A DNA stretch of 28,921 bases, taken from positions 1 through 28,921 of the forward strand of contig DATCLA010000045.1 of the NCBI GenBank assembly GCA_036564195.1, in the 5' to 3' direction. A program made the position numbers and the translations under genes. Positions 8,584 through 16,699 of this stretch are shown in pieces. The notes under the pieces are model-generated. The model was not told the origin of the DNA and did no database searches. It was given only the letters and a program-made list of their open reading frames with translations. This stretch comes from DATCLA01 sp036564195. GTDB taxonomy: Bacteria > Bacillota > UBA4882 > UBA8346. Numbering within the stretch: position 1 is the stretch's first letter; each line of letters begins with the position of its first letter.

Positions 8584-11373
8584 ATGAATTGGATAAAAAA
8601 ACTGTTCAAAAAAATTAGTCTGCTCAGTTGGTTTAAAAACCGGCGCATTGGGACCAAACTATTGGGTTCCTTTATTTTTGTGGCATTGTTGTCCGGATTG
8701 ATTGGGTTTGTTGGAGTCACCAATATCCAAAAATGTTACCAGCTTAATACCGAGTTGTATCAACAAAACGCAGTAATGTTACAATATTACAGTAATATTG
8801 CCATCGCCTTTGAACAAAATCGGGTTAATTTGCTCAATTTTGTACAGGACGCTGAAGGCAACGAGAGCCGGCTGGATGATATTGAAGAATTGGATGCGGT
8901 AATCAATGACAATATGGCGCAGATCGCCAAAAAAAAGCAACTACCTGAGGCGGAGCGCCAAGGGCTGGATTTGTTAAAGGAGTTAATCAACTCCTATAGG
9001 GAGAAGCGAAAAATTGCGATCAATTATGCGCAGTCCGGCCAAAATGAACTTGCCTTTACAATGGTCAATAAGCAGTTGCAAAATATGGAAAATGGGATCG
9101 ACCGGTATTTTGATCAGCTCTTTCGCGACAATATTGCACAGGCGGAAGAACGTTTTAAAGGCAACGCAAAGGTGGTAAAAGATTCGATCAACTTCACCTG
9201 GGTAGTAAGTAGCATTTGTCTCCTGATAGCCATCGTTTTAGGGATGTTTTTAACCCGAGTAATCAGTAAACCGGTGCAAAGTCTGGCGGTGGCTGCCGAA
9301 GGATTGGCCCAAGGAAACGTGGATCTGGAAGTAGAAATTAATTCTACCGATGAAATCGGTCTGTTGGGTCAGGCCTTTAAAAGGATGATTGCAAACATTC
9401 GCCGACAAGCCCGGGCAGTGGAACAAATTGCAGCCGGCAATTTAGATGTAGAATTGGTGGCCCAATCCGAGCATGATATTTTAGTGAAAAGTATTAACCG
9501 GGTGATCGGGACATTAAAAGATTTAATTAAAGAAGTTACCGGGTTAACGCAGAGCGCGTTGGAAGGTAATTTTGAGGTGCGGGGTAATGCCGGAAATTAT
9601 CAGGGCGGCTACCGGGAAGTGGTTGAAGGGATTAACAACACTTTAAACGCGGTGCTGCAACCGTTAACCTATGCCACGCAATATATTCAAAAGCTGGCCG
9701 ACGGGGCGGACCTGGAAGTAATCGACAATATTTACCAGGGGGAATTCCAGACCTTAATGAATAATTTGAATTCGGTCCGGGCTTCACTTCATGCATTGCG
9801 GGAGGAGACGGGAATGTTAACCCGAGCGGCGATTGCCGGTGAACTGACAGTCCGAGGCGACCTTCAAAAGGTAAATGGAGTTTACCGGGAGATTATCCAA
9901 GGAATTAATGAGACCTTGGATGCGTTTGTAAGGCCTTTGGGGGAGGCCGGAGCAGTGATTAGCCGGATGGCTTGTAATGACTTTACCCAGGCGATGTCCG
10001 GTAATTATCAGGGGATGTTACAACAGTTTGCCAACGAGGTTAACCTGGTCCAGGAGCACATGTTAAATATTCAAGATGTCCTGGTAAAAGCCGCTGCCGG
10101 TGACATCAGCCGTTTAGATGAGGTTAAACAGGTCGGTAAACGTTCTGAGAATGATCAGTTAGTTCCGGCCCTGCAGAAAATGCTGCAGACGATCCAGGAT
10201 ATGATTGAAGAAGTCAACCGGCTTACTGAAGCTTGTCTCGCCGGAAATTTAAATTTACGCGGCGATGCGCAACGTTTTGAAGGCGGGTACCGGAAAGTAA
10301 TCGAAGGATTTAATCAGACCTTGGATGTTGCTCTTGAACCGGTTGAAGAAGCTGTCGCAGTACTGCAGGAGCTGGCTCAGGGTAATATGAAAGTCAGTAT
10401 GAAAGGGGATTACCGGGGCGACCATGCCATTTTGAAAGGGGCGCTTAATACTACCATCGACTCGATTAATGCGGCGTTAGGAGAGATCCATAATGCTTCC
10501 CAGCAGGTAGCTGCCGGAGCCGCTCAAGTAGCCGATTCCAGTCAGGTGTTATCGCAAGGCGCTTCGGAACAGGCCAGCACGATGGAGGAGATAGCAGCTT
10601 CAATTACGGAGATTGCTGCCCAGACCAAGCAGAACGCAGCCAATGCCAATCAAGCTGATAAGTTAAGTGCTACTGCCAAGGATCAAGCGATTCATGGTAA
10701 TGAGCGGATGCAGGCAATGCTGCGAGCAATGGAGGAGATTAACGTTGCCTCCGCCAATATCTCTAAAATTATTAAAGTCATTGATGAAATTGCGTTCCAG
10801 ACCAATATTTTAGCATTGAATGCGGCAGTCGAAGCAGCCCGGGCTGGCCAGTATGGAAAAGGATTTGCGGTAGTAGCGGAGGAAGTACGTAATTTGGCCG
10901 GACGGAGCGCCCAGGCAGCCAAAGAAACCACCGAACTGATCGAAGGTTCAATCCAGAAGGTGGGGGCCGGCACAAAGATTGCCAATGAAACAGCGGCAGC
11001 CTTGGGCCAAATTGTTGCAGAGGTAACTAGGACTACTGAGTTAGTGGAGGCAATCGCAGTGGCCTGTAATGAACAGGCTACCGGAATTGCCCAAATTAAC
11101 CAGGGGATCGAGCAGATCTCCCAAGTAACGCAAGCTAATACGGCAACTGCCGAACAGAGCGCCGCTGCCAGTGAGGAACTGTCCGGTCAGGCCCGGTCGT
11201 TAAAAGAAGCGGTAGGCAGGTTTAAAATTAAGGGGATTGAGGGAACTGCCCCGCGGTTGGAAATGCATCCGGATAATGGCGGAAGGGTAGCTAAGATCCC
11301 TGTTAATCAGCAGAACGACCAAGGCAGGCGGCACCGAATCAATCTGGAAGATCAGGAGTTTGGGAAGTATTAA
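8584..11373 (+). CDS. Methyl-accepting chemotaxis protein with 4-helix-bundle sensor and nine HAMP-like units
   Basis: A 929-residue transmembrane chemoreceptor. TM1 lies at about 24-46, an extracytoplasmic helical region (4HB_MCP-like) at about 47-203, TM2 at about 204-225, a canonical HAMP at about 226-277, then about eight further HAMP-like units to about residue 640. The signalling domain has its tip AFQTNILALNAAVEAARAG near 735-755, and a linker leads to the tail LEDQEFGKY. The start at 8584 is preferred over ATG 8554 because GGAGG (8572-8576) stands 7 nt before it and would otherwise be inside the gene. The gene has its own SigD-type promoter and terminator. It is strongly related to the receptors at 1-1952 and 20801-23101. 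The ligand is unknown. Confidence 0.95.
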   Translation: MNWIKKLFKKISLLSWFKNRRIGTKLLGSFIFVALLSGLIGFVGVTNIQKCYQLNTELYQQNAVMLQYYSNIAIAFEQNRVNLLNFVQDAEGNESRLDDIEELDAVINDNMAQIAKKKQLPEAERQGLDLLKELINSYREKRKIAINYAQSGQNELAFTMVNKQLQNMENGIDRYFDQLFRDNIAQAEERFKGNAKVVKDSINFTWVVSSICLLIAIVLGMFLTRVISKPVQSLAVAAEGLAQGNVDLEVEINSTDEIGLLGQAFKRMIANIRRQARAVEQIAAGNLDVELVAQSEHDILVKSINRVIGTLKDLIKEVTGLTQSALEGNFEVRGNAGNYQGGYREVVEGINNTLNAVLQPLTYATQYIQKLADGADLEVIDNIYQGEFQTLMNNLNSVRASLHALREETGMLTRAAIAGELTVRGDLQKVNGVYREIIQGINETLDAFVRPLGEAGAVISRMACNDFTQAMSGNYQGMLQQFANEVNLVQEHMLNIQDVLVKAAAGDISRLDEVKQVGKRSENDQLVPALQKMLQTIQDMIEEVNRLTEACLAGNLNLRGDAQRFEGGYRKVIEGFNQTLDVALEPVEEAVAVLQELAQGNMKVSMKGDYRGDHAILKGALNTTIDSINAALGEIHNASQQVAAGAAQVADSSQVLSQGASEQASTMEEIAASITEIAAQTKQNAANANQADKLSATAKDQAIHGNERMQAMLRAMEEINVASANISKIIKVIDEIAFQTNILALNAAVEAARAGQYGKGFAVVAEEVRNLAGRSAQAAKETTELIEGSIQKVGAGTKIANETAAALGQIVAEVTRTTELVEAIAVACNEQATGIAQINQGIEQISQVTQANTATAEQSAAASEELSGQARSLKEAVGRFKIKGIEGTAPRLEMHPDNGGRVAKIPVNQQNDQGRRHRINLEDQEFGKY

Positions 11374-11400
11374 ACCGGAAAACAGCTTGTTCGGGGTTTA

Positions 11401-11425
11401 AGGGAGTGGCGACACTCCCTTTTTT
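11401..11425 (+). terminator. Intrinsic terminator after the second chemoreceptor
   Basis: AGGGAGTG (11401-11408) and CACTCCCT (11413-11420) pair perfectly over 8 bp around a GCGA loop, followed by a T run. Confidence 0.9.
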
Positions 11426-11445
11426 GGTTTTAGCGAAATATCGGT

Positions 11446-11472
11446 TAAGTTGTTTCCCCAAAATGCCGAAAA
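11446..11472 (+). promoter_or_regulatory. Probable SigD-type promoter for cheR-cheD
   Basis: TAAG at 11446-11449, 15 nt, then GCCGAAAA at 11465-11472. Each part differs by one base from TAAA and GCCGATAA. It lies just after the receptor terminator, about 80 nt before the cheR start. Confidence 0.6.
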
Positions 11473-11554
11473 GAGAAATAAGGTAAAACTGGTCACCGAT
11501 TTGAGAAAAATGCTTTTTCTGTAATTAATTTGGGATTAAACAGGTGAATTGTGA

Positions 11555-12367
11555 ATGATTACAATTACTGCCAAAGAATTTGAGCAGATAGTGGCTTATG
11601 TAAAAGAGTCTTACGGTTTGAATTTAGCAGAAAAAAAACATCTGTTGGAGGGAAGATTCCAGCAGGTACTGCAACAATTGAATTTCACCAGTTTTACTGA
11701 GTATTTTGACTATCTTAAACAGGATAAATCCGGGGCGGCTGTGGTTGATTTTATCAATAAAATTACCACTAATCATACCTTTTTTATGCGGGAAGCGGAT
11801 CATTTTTACTTTTTCCGTGATCAAGTACTGCCTCATTTGGAAAGGACCGTTAAGGATCGAGATTTGCGCATCTGGAGCGCAGGTTGTTCCTCAGGCGAAG
11901 AACCATACACCTTGGCAATGATTATGGCGGACTATTTTAAAAACCGCAAATATCTTTGGGATACCCGGATCCTGGCCACCGATATTTCCCGTAAAGTCCT
12001 GACTATCGCCAGTGAGGGAGTTTATAGCCGGGAACAAGTAACGGTTTTACCGGAGCAGTGGCAGAAAGACTATTTTGTTAAGTGTGATTCAGAACATTAC
12101 AGGGTAGCTAATTCGATCCATCGGGAAGTGGTATTCCGGGCGTTTAACCTTACTAATCCGGTATTTCCATTTAAAAAGAAGTTTCATGTCATCTTCTGCC
12201 GGAACGTTATGATCTATTTTGACGTCTCTACCAAGCAGGAGCTTTTAAGGAAGTTTTATGAACATACCGAACCAGGTGGCTACCTTTTTATCGGTCACGC
12301 CGAATCGATCAGCCATGACCAATCGTTGTACCGATATATAAAGCCTGCGGTTTACCGCAAGGAATAG
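11555..12367 (+). CDS. cheR: Chemoreceptor glutamate methyltransferase CheR
   Basis: CheR transfers methyl groups from S-adenosylmethionine to receptor glutamates. The 270 residues have the N-terminal helical CheR domain (1 to about 75) and a Rossmann methyltransferase domain with NHTFFMRE, the SAM-binding motif SAGCSSGEEPYTLAM, VIFCRNVMIYFD and GGYLFIGHAES. ATG 11555 follows AGGTGA. The beta-subdomain loop (FVKCDSEHYRVANS) lacks the Gly-x-Gly loop of E. coli CheR that binds the receptor pentapeptide, so it looks like the pentapeptide-independent type. cheD follows after 48 bp without a terminator, and both probably use the promoter at 11446. Confidence 0.96.
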   Translation: MITITAKEFEQIVAYVKESYGLNLAEKKHLLEGRFQQVLQQLNFTSFTEYFDYLKQDKSGAAVVDFINKITTNHTFFMREADHFYFFRDQVLPHLERTVKDRDLRIWSAGCSSGEEPYTLAMIMADYFKNRKYLWDTRILATDISRKVLTIASEGVYSREQVTVLPEQWQKDYFVKCDSEHYRVANSIHREVVFRAFNLTNPVFPFKKKFHVIFCRNVMIYFDVSTKQELLRKFYEHTEPGGYLFIGHAESISHDQSLYRYIKPAVYRKE

Positions 12368-12415
12368 GTTAGCAAGTTTCAATTTATTAATGCAATTCTC
12401 TTAGATAAGAGGTTA

Positions 12416-12892
12416 ATGCAGATGGAGATTATTTTGAAAATTGGAGATTATGCAATCTCAAATCAGATCGATGACATTATTAAGACATATGCTTTAGGTT
12501 CATGCGTGGCGGTTACGATTTATTCGGAACGGCGTAAGGTTTTAGCAATGGCGCATATCGCATTACCGGACTCTCAAATTAATCCGCGCAAAAGCAAAAG
12601 CAATCCCACTTATTTTGCAGATACCGCCATTCCTTTTTTACTGGATAAGGTCTATTTTGAATATGGCTGTGTCAAAGAAGAGTTAACCGTACGATTGTTC
12701 GGAGGTGCTAAACCCACCCGGAAGACAGATACTTTTAATGTCGGAGAACGTAATATTATGGCTGTTAAAAAAGTATTGACCGAGTGCCGATTGGACTGGA
12801 TTGCGGAAGAGGTCGGCGGAGCCTTTGGCCGGACGGTAGCAGTTGCCGTAGCCACCGGCATTCCCCAAGTAAACCGGTATCCATTGGTTTGA
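12416..12892 (+). CDS. cheD: Chemoreceptor glutamine deamidase CheD
   Basis: CheD converts receptor glutamines to glutamates and in Bacillus-type systems also works in adaptation together with CheC. The 158 residues contain the active-site set T24, C30 (GSCVAV) and H47 (AHIALP), followed by VRLFGGAKP and NVGERN. Two ATGs (12416 and 12422) are possible behind AAGAGG; the second has the better spacing (9 nt) and would remove two residues. It is the second gene of the cheR-cheD pair. No cheC or cheX partner is seen in the window. Confidence 0.94.
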   Translation: MQMEIILKIGDYAISNQIDDIIKTYALGSCVAVTIYSERRKVLAMAHIALPDSQINPRKSKSNPTYFADTAIPFLLDKVYFEYGCVKEELTVRLFGGAKPTRKTDTFNVGERNIMAVKKVLTECRLDWIAEEVGGAFGRTVAVAVATGIPQVNRYPLV

Positions 12893-13035
12893 ACGGCAGG
12901 CTGACAGATATCAAGCAAAGGAACACCTGTATCAAACAGAAATCTGACTAAATACAGAAGCTGGGTAATGTTTTTCTGATTTTAGATTAACTAAAATTAC
13001 AGAGCTTGCGAATATTCTATCATTAGCAACCTTAA

Positions 13036-13054
13036 TGTTGATTTTGGATCAACA
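13036..13054 (+). repeat. Small inverted repeat in the leader of the small protein gene
   Basis: TGTTGAT (13036-13042) and ATCAACA (13048-13054) pair perfectly over 7 bp around a 5-nt loop, about 40 nt upstream of the next start codon. It could be an operator or an mRNA hairpin. No convincing promoter is seen in 12893-13092. Confidence 0.35.
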
Positions 13055-13092
13055 ATAGCGTTGCGGATGTTGAGGATACGGAGGTGTTCTTT

Positions 13093-13443
13093 TTGCCGGA
13101 GATTGTTTATTCAACCGGACCAATCGAACAGGAACCCGGGGTTGATGAATTACGCCTTAAAGCTTTGAATAATTCGACAACCACCGCCGATGTATTCATA
13201 ACTGTTTATGATCTTAATGGGACAAAACAGGTTTTCTATAATACCAGCACTACGTTGAGTCCTTTGTCGTCTGAAATCTTCTTCGTTGATATTCCCAATG
13301 TTAATCAATTTGAAGTTGAGTTCTCGGTCAGCAATCCCGAAGTACTGGTGGCGGTTTTTGGTGTCAATCCCGCTTCGGGTGCTTTTAGCGCCGCAAACTC
13401 AGTACGCCATGGCGAAATGGTCAATATTTCCGCTGGGCAGTAA
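13093..13443 (+). CDS. Small hypothetical protein, beta-rich, unrecognised
   Basis: A 116-residue protein of unknown function. It has no signal peptide, membrane helix or catalytic motif. The composition (many N, S, T, V, F; alternating polar/hydrophobic residues such as TADVFITVYDL and NQFEVEFSVSN) suggests a single beta-sandwich domain. TTG 13093 is preferred over GTG 13084 because the GTG is itself part of a canonical GGAGGTG ribosome site 6-7 nt before the TTG. Small beta-sandwich proteins of this style occur among spore-surface and secreted proteins of Bacillota, but that is only an impression. It stands alone between cheD and the FAH gene, with inverted repeats on both sides. Codon use looks like that of its neighbours. 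Confidence 0.75.
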   Translation: MPEIVYSTGPIEQEPGVDELRLKALNNSTTTADVFITVYDLNGTKQVFYNTSTTLSPLSSEIFFVDIPNVNQFEVEFSVSNPEVLVAVFGVNPASGAFSAANSVRHGEMVNISAGQ

Positions 13444-13445
13444 CG

Positions 13446-13463
13446 AGGAGGCGTAAGCCTCCT
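13446..13463 (+). terminator. Stable hairpin right after the small protein gene
   Basis: AGGAGGC and GCCTCCT pair over 7 bp around a GTAA tetraloop, 3 nt after the stop codon. There is no T run, so it may protect the 3' end rather than terminate transcription by itself. Confidence 0.45.
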
Positions 13464-13483
13464 TCAGACTGTAGATAAAAGTA

Positions 13484-13528
13484 AAAATCACTCCTAGATT
13501 ATGGTAGAATATAACTGGGAGTGATTTT
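13484..13528 (+). terminator. 14-bp inverted repeat before the FAH gene, possible terminator or operator
   Basis: The arms at 13484-13497 and 13515-13528 pair over 14 bp with one G-U pair around a 17-nt loop; the right arm ends in TTTT. The loop contains TGGTAGAAT, an extended -10-like sequence (TAGAAT at 13505-13510), so the repeat could alternatively overlap the promoter of the FAH gene. Confidence 0.45.
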
Positions 13529-13578
13529 AATGTGCAAACCCTGCATTGATCCTACTAACGAAAGAGAGAAAAACATAG

Positions 13579-14454
13579 ATGAAATTAGGGACATTTAGAA
13601 TTGGCAATAATCAATTTATCGGCGCAATTTTAAATGATGTGGTAATTGATTTAGCTCAGGCCGCCAAGGCAAACAAAGAATTTCAATCCTATAGTCAAGC
13701 TTTTTCCGATATGCGGACATTATTGCCACTTACCGAGCAAGCAGCCAAGTTAGTAGCGGTCTCTTCCCACCTGGACATTCCACGATACCGGCTCAATGAT
13801 GTTGAAATTATGGCACCGATTACTAATCCTAACAAAATAATTTGTGTAGGATTGAATTATCTGGATCACGCTTTGGAGTCTAACGAAGAAATTCCAACGG
13901 AGCCAGTGATCTTTACCAAATTTCAGACTTCCCTTATCGGGATGGGAAGCCCCATCCGATTGCCGCGATTATCCAAACAGGTTGATTATGAAGCAGAACT
14001 GGCGGTAGTAATCAAAAAGACCGGAAAATACATACCGGAGGCGGAGGCTTGGGAATATGTGGCCGGATATACTGCGATGAATGATGTCAGTGCTCGGGAT
14101 CTGCAAATGCGCGGCAGTCAATGGACTAAAGGCAAAGCTATTGATACCTTTGCGCCGCTAGGGCCATACCTGGTAACCGCCGATGAAATAAGCGACCCGC
14201 ATCAGTTGAGGATTCAACTGGAGTTGAACGGGCAAATCATGCAAGATTCCTGTACTGACCAACTAATTTTTAAGATTCCTCAATTAATCAGTTTTCTATC
14301 GGAACTGTTTACTTTAGAACCGGGCGATGTAATATCAACCGGGACGCCGCCGGGCGTCGGTTTTGTACAGCAGCCACCGGTGTTTTTAAAATCGGGAGAC
14401 CAAGTCAGTGTAATCATAGAAAAAATCGGTAAGTTAACTAATCCGGTCCAGTGA
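13579..14454 (+). CDS. Fumarylacetoacetate hydrolase (FAH) family protein
   Basis: A 291-residue member of the FAH superfamily, metal-dependent enzymes that hydrolyse or decarboxylate acylpyruvate-like beta-diketo acids. Visible are an N-terminal cap (1 to about 75) and the catalytic fold with VGLNYLDHA (90-98), the metal ligands E138 and E140 in DYEAEL plus D169 in MNDVSARDLQ, KAIDTFAPLGPY (186-197) and STGTPPGVGF near the C-terminus. ATG 13579 has AAAGAGAG upstream. Members with this architecture include acylpyruvate hydrolases, oxaloacetate tautomerases and homoprotocatechuate-pathway decarboxylases, and the substrate cannot be read from the sequence. The next gene has its own promoter, so a shared pathway with the acyl-CoA dehydrogenase is not implied. 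Confidence 0.9.
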   Translation: MKLGTFRIGNNQFIGAILNDVVIDLAQAAKANKEFQSYSQAFSDMRTLLPLTEQAAKLVAVSSHLDIPRYRLNDVEIMAPITNPNKIICVGLNYLDHALESNEEIPTEPVIFTKFQTSLIGMGSPIRLPRLSKQVDYEAELAVVIKKTGKYIPEAEAWEYVAGYTAMNDVSARDLQMRGSQWTKGKAIDTFAPLGPYLVTADEISDPHQLRIQLELNGQIMQDSCTDQLIFKIPQLISFLSELFTLEPGDVISTGTPPGVGFVQQPPVFLKSGDQVSVIIEKIGKLTNPVQ

Positions 14455-14463
14455 AAGATGGTT

Positions 14464-14492
14464 AATCCAAAGGAATGCCAAAATTGGATTTT
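14464..14492 (+). terminator. Weak terminator-like hairpin after the FAH gene
   Basis: AATCCAA (14464-14470) and TTGGATT (14484-14490) pair over 7 bp with a 13-nt loop, followed by TTCTT. It is weak, but placed where a terminator is expected. Confidence 0.35.
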
Positions 14493-14530
14493 CTTACAAA
14501 AAGTTGACAGCAGCGGGGGAAGGGCATTGC

Positions 14531-14560
14531 TTGACAAGCATAATTTGCATATGTTAGACT
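14531..14560 (+). promoter_or_regulatory. SigA-type promoter for the acyl-CoA dehydrogenase / Etf genes
   Basis: A perfect -35 TTGACA (14531-14536), an 18-nt spacer, then TAGACT (14555-14560, four of six matches). It lies about 55 nt upstream of the dehydrogenase start. Confidence 0.55.
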
Positions 14561-14613
14561 AAAATTAATTTGTTTAATGGCGGACTTCAATTTGCCTGAG
14601 GAGGGTGAAGTTT

Positions 14614-15777
14614 TTGGATTACTTTTTAACCGAAGAGCAGCAGATGATTAAAGACTTGGCGCGCCGCATCGCCGACGAGAAAATTGCTCCCCGCGCTTTG
14701 GAACTTGATGAAAGCGGTGAATTTCCCCGCGATTTACTGAAGATTATCGCTGACGCCGACCTTTTTGGGGTTTATCTTCCTGAGAAATACGGCGGACTGG
14801 GTGGCGGCGTTTTTGAACAATGCTTGGTGGTAGAAGAGTTATCCCGGGCCTGCAGTGGAGTAGCGGTTAGCTATGCTGCTTCCGGGCTGGGGTGTATGCC
14901 AATTTTAGTGCTGGGTTCCGAGGAACAGAAACAAAAGTACCTACCGGATATTGCTTCCGGAAAACGGTTAGCGGCTTTTGGGGCTACCGAAGCCAATGCC
15001 GGCAGTGATCCGGCCGGGATGGAGACTACCGCTACCCGTGACGGGGATGAATATGTATTAAACGGTACTAAGCAGTGGATCACCAACGGTGGCGAAGCTG
15101 AGATTTACACGATAATGGCGGTAACCGATAAGAAAAAGGGACCTCGCGGGATCAGTTGTTTTATTGTCGAGAAGGGAACTCCGGGATTTAGCTTCGGTAA
15201 AAAAGAAAATAAGATGGGGATCCGCGCTTCGGCAACTCGGGAGCTGATCTTTGATAACTGCCGGATTCCCAAAGAAAATCTGTTAGGGGGTAAAGAAGGG
15301 ACGGGCTTTATTGCTACCATGCGTACCTTTGACCGGACCCGTCCGGGAATCGGCGCGCAAGCCGTCGGTATTGCCCAGGGGGCTTTGGACGCAGCGGTAA
15401 AATATGCGCGGGAACGGAGACAGTTCGGACAAGCCATCTCTTCTTTTCAAGCAATTCAGCATATGTTGGCGGATATGGCCACCCAACTGGAAGCGGCCCG
15501 GGCTTTAGTCTATGCTACTGCCAGGATGATTGACTCCGGCGCCACTAATTTTTCCAAAGAATCGGCAATGGCTAAAATGTTTGCCTCAGATGTAGCAATG
15601 AAAGTTACTATTGACGCAGTTCAGATTTTTGGCGGGTACGGTTATATGAAGGAATATCCGGTGGAAAAGATGATGCGGGACGCTAAAATTACTCAAATCT
15701 ATGAAGGTACCAATCAGATTCAGCGTAACATCATCGCCTTGGAGCTTATTAAAGAATTTGCCGGTAAAAAGAAGTGA
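14614..15777 (+). CDS. Acyl-CoA dehydrogenase, short-chain/butyryl-CoA dehydrogenase-like
   Basis: A flavoenzyme that oxidises acyl-CoA or, in anaerobes, reduces enoyl-CoA such as crotonyl-CoA, exchanging electrons with Etf. The 387 residues show the N-terminal helical domain (FLTEEQQMIKDLARR), the FAD/substrate region AFGATEANAGSDPA and WITNGG, the FDRTRPGIGAQAVGIAQGALD helix region, and catalytic E364 in IYEGTNQIQ, the position used by short-chain and butyryl-CoA dehydrogenases. TTG 14614 is chosen over GTG 14605 because the GTG lies in the GAGGAGGG ribosome site. etfB and etfA follow, which supports a Bcd-Etf-type complex. A terminator hairpin separates it from etfB. Substrate chain length is inferred only. 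Confidence 0.93.
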   Translation: MDYFLTEEQQMIKDLARRIADEKIAPRALELDESGEFPRDLLKIIADADLFGVYLPEKYGGLGGGVFEQCLVVEELSRACSGVAVSYAASGLGCMPILVLGSEEQKQKYLPDIASGKRLAAFGATEANAGSDPAGMETTATRDGDEYVLNGTKQWITNGGEAEIYTIMAVTDKKKGPRGISCFIVEKGTPGFSFGKKENKMGIRASATRELIFDNCRIPKENLLGGKEGTGFIATMRTFDRTRPGIGAQAVGIAQGALDAAVKYARERRQFGQAISSFQAIQHMLADMATQLEAARALVYATARMIDSGATNFSKESAMAKMFASDVAMKVTIDAVQIFGGYGYMKEYPVEKMMRDAKITQIYEGTNQIQRNIIALELIKEFAGKKK

Positions 15778-15785
15778 TTGCCCTC

Positions 15786-15807
15786 AGCGCCCTGTTGGGC
15801 GCTTTTT
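15786..15807 (+). terminator. Intrinsic terminator between the acyl-CoA dehydrogenase gene and etfB
   Basis: AGCGCCC (15786-15792) and GGGCGCT (15797-15803) form a perfect 7-bp GC-rich stem with a TGTT loop and a run of five T. Since etfB starts 36 nt later with no clear promoter between, it probably causes partial termination or is an mRNA 3' end within the operon. Confidence 0.85.
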
Positions 15808-15842
15808 AAGTAATGACCTAAAAGCGAGGAGGAGATTGGAAA

Positions 15843-16628
15843 TTGAAGATTGTGGTCTGTGTCAAACAAGTGCCCGACACGACGGAAGTCAAGATTAATC
15901 CGGAGACTAATACCTTAATACGGGAAGGCGTCGCCAGTATTATAAATCCCTTCGACCTGTATGCGGTGGAAGAGGCCATCCGCATTAAGGAGCAACACGG
16001 CGGTACAGTGACGGTCCTGTCAATGGGCCCGGCACAAGTTGTTGAAGCGCTGCGGGAAACGATTGCCATGGGTGTGGATGATGCCGTTTTACTCTCCGAC
16101 CGGGCTTTTGCCGGTGCAGATACCTTAGCGACTTCTTATGCCTTAGCTAAAGGGATTGAAAAAATCGGTGCAGTGGACCTGGTTCTCTGCGGTAAACAAG
16201 CGATTGACGGCGATACCGCTCAGGTAGGACCAGAATTAGCTGAGAAGTTAGATTTTGCTCATGCTACCTATGTGAAGAAAATCAATGCGATTGGTGAAGG
16301 GTTTATTACGGTAGAACGAATGAATGAGGAAGGTTACGAACGGGTTCAACTGCAATTACCGGCTTTGCTTACCGTAGTTAAAGAGATTAATGAACCCCGG
16401 TTGCCTTCCATTAAAGGCAAAATGCGGGCGAAAAAGATGGAAATCCCGATTTGGTCGGCAGAGGCAATTGGGGCGGATCCGGCCAAAGTTGGGTTGAACG
16501 GTTCTCCTACCTGGGTTAAACGGATTTTTACCCCGGAACTGAAGTGCCAGGGAGAGATCTTTGACGGCCCGCCTGAAGCAGCTGTAAAAGCATTGGTAGA
16601 TGCAATTATCGAACGGAAGATTGTCTAA
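15843..16628 (+). CDS. etfB: Electron transfer flavoprotein beta subunit, bifurcating type
   Basis: The 261-residue EtfB pairs with EtfA to carry electrons to or from the acyl-CoA dehydrogenase. In electron-bifurcating ETFs this subunit binds a second FAD that takes electrons from NADH. The start MKIVVCVKQVPDTTEVK is typical. DRAFAGADTLATSYAL (86-101) matches the beta-FAD region seen in bifurcating ETFs such as that of Acidaminococcus, and GKQAIDGDTAQVGP (117-130) is the conserved nucleotide-binding motif. The start is TTG 15843, 7 nt after GAGGAGGAG. It is separated from the dehydrogenase by a hairpin terminator and from etfA by 71 nt. Confidence 0.95.
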   Translation: MKIVVCVKQVPDTTEVKINPETNTLIREGVASIINPFDLYAVEEAIRIKEQHGGTVTVLSMGPAQVVEALRETIAMGVDDAVLLSDRAFAGADTLATSYALAKGIEKIGAVDLVLCGKQAIDGDTAQVGPELAEKLDFAHATYVKKINAIGEGFITVERMNEEGYERVQLQLPALLTVVKEINEPRLPSIKGKMRAKKMEIPIWSAEAIGADPAKVGLNGSPTWVKRIFTPELKCQGEIFDGPPEAAVKALVDAIIERKIV

Positions 16629-16699
16629 AGCCGAACGGTAGACGCGGAAGATTGATGTGGGTAGTTAAGCGGAGATTCGCATTTTAAAGGAGGATTGCC

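Noticed and set aside
12992..13015. TAAA plus GCGAATAT before the small protein gene as a SigD promoter
   Set aside because: The spacer would be 12 nt, not 15, and the -10 part matches poorly.
13530..13598. Small ORF beginning MCKPCIDPTNEREK in front of the FAH gene
   Set aside because: It begins at the end of an inverted repeat, has no ribosome site, overlaps the FAH start out of frame and is only 22 codons long.
14504..14509. TTGACA upstream of the acyl-CoA dehydrogenase gene as a second promoter
   Set aside because: No -10-like sequence at a usable distance; the TTGACA at 14531 fits better.
13579..15777. FAH-family hydrolase and acyl-CoA dehydrogenase as one catabolic operon
   Set aside because: A weak terminator and a separate SigA-type promoter lie between them, and no shared pathway is evident.
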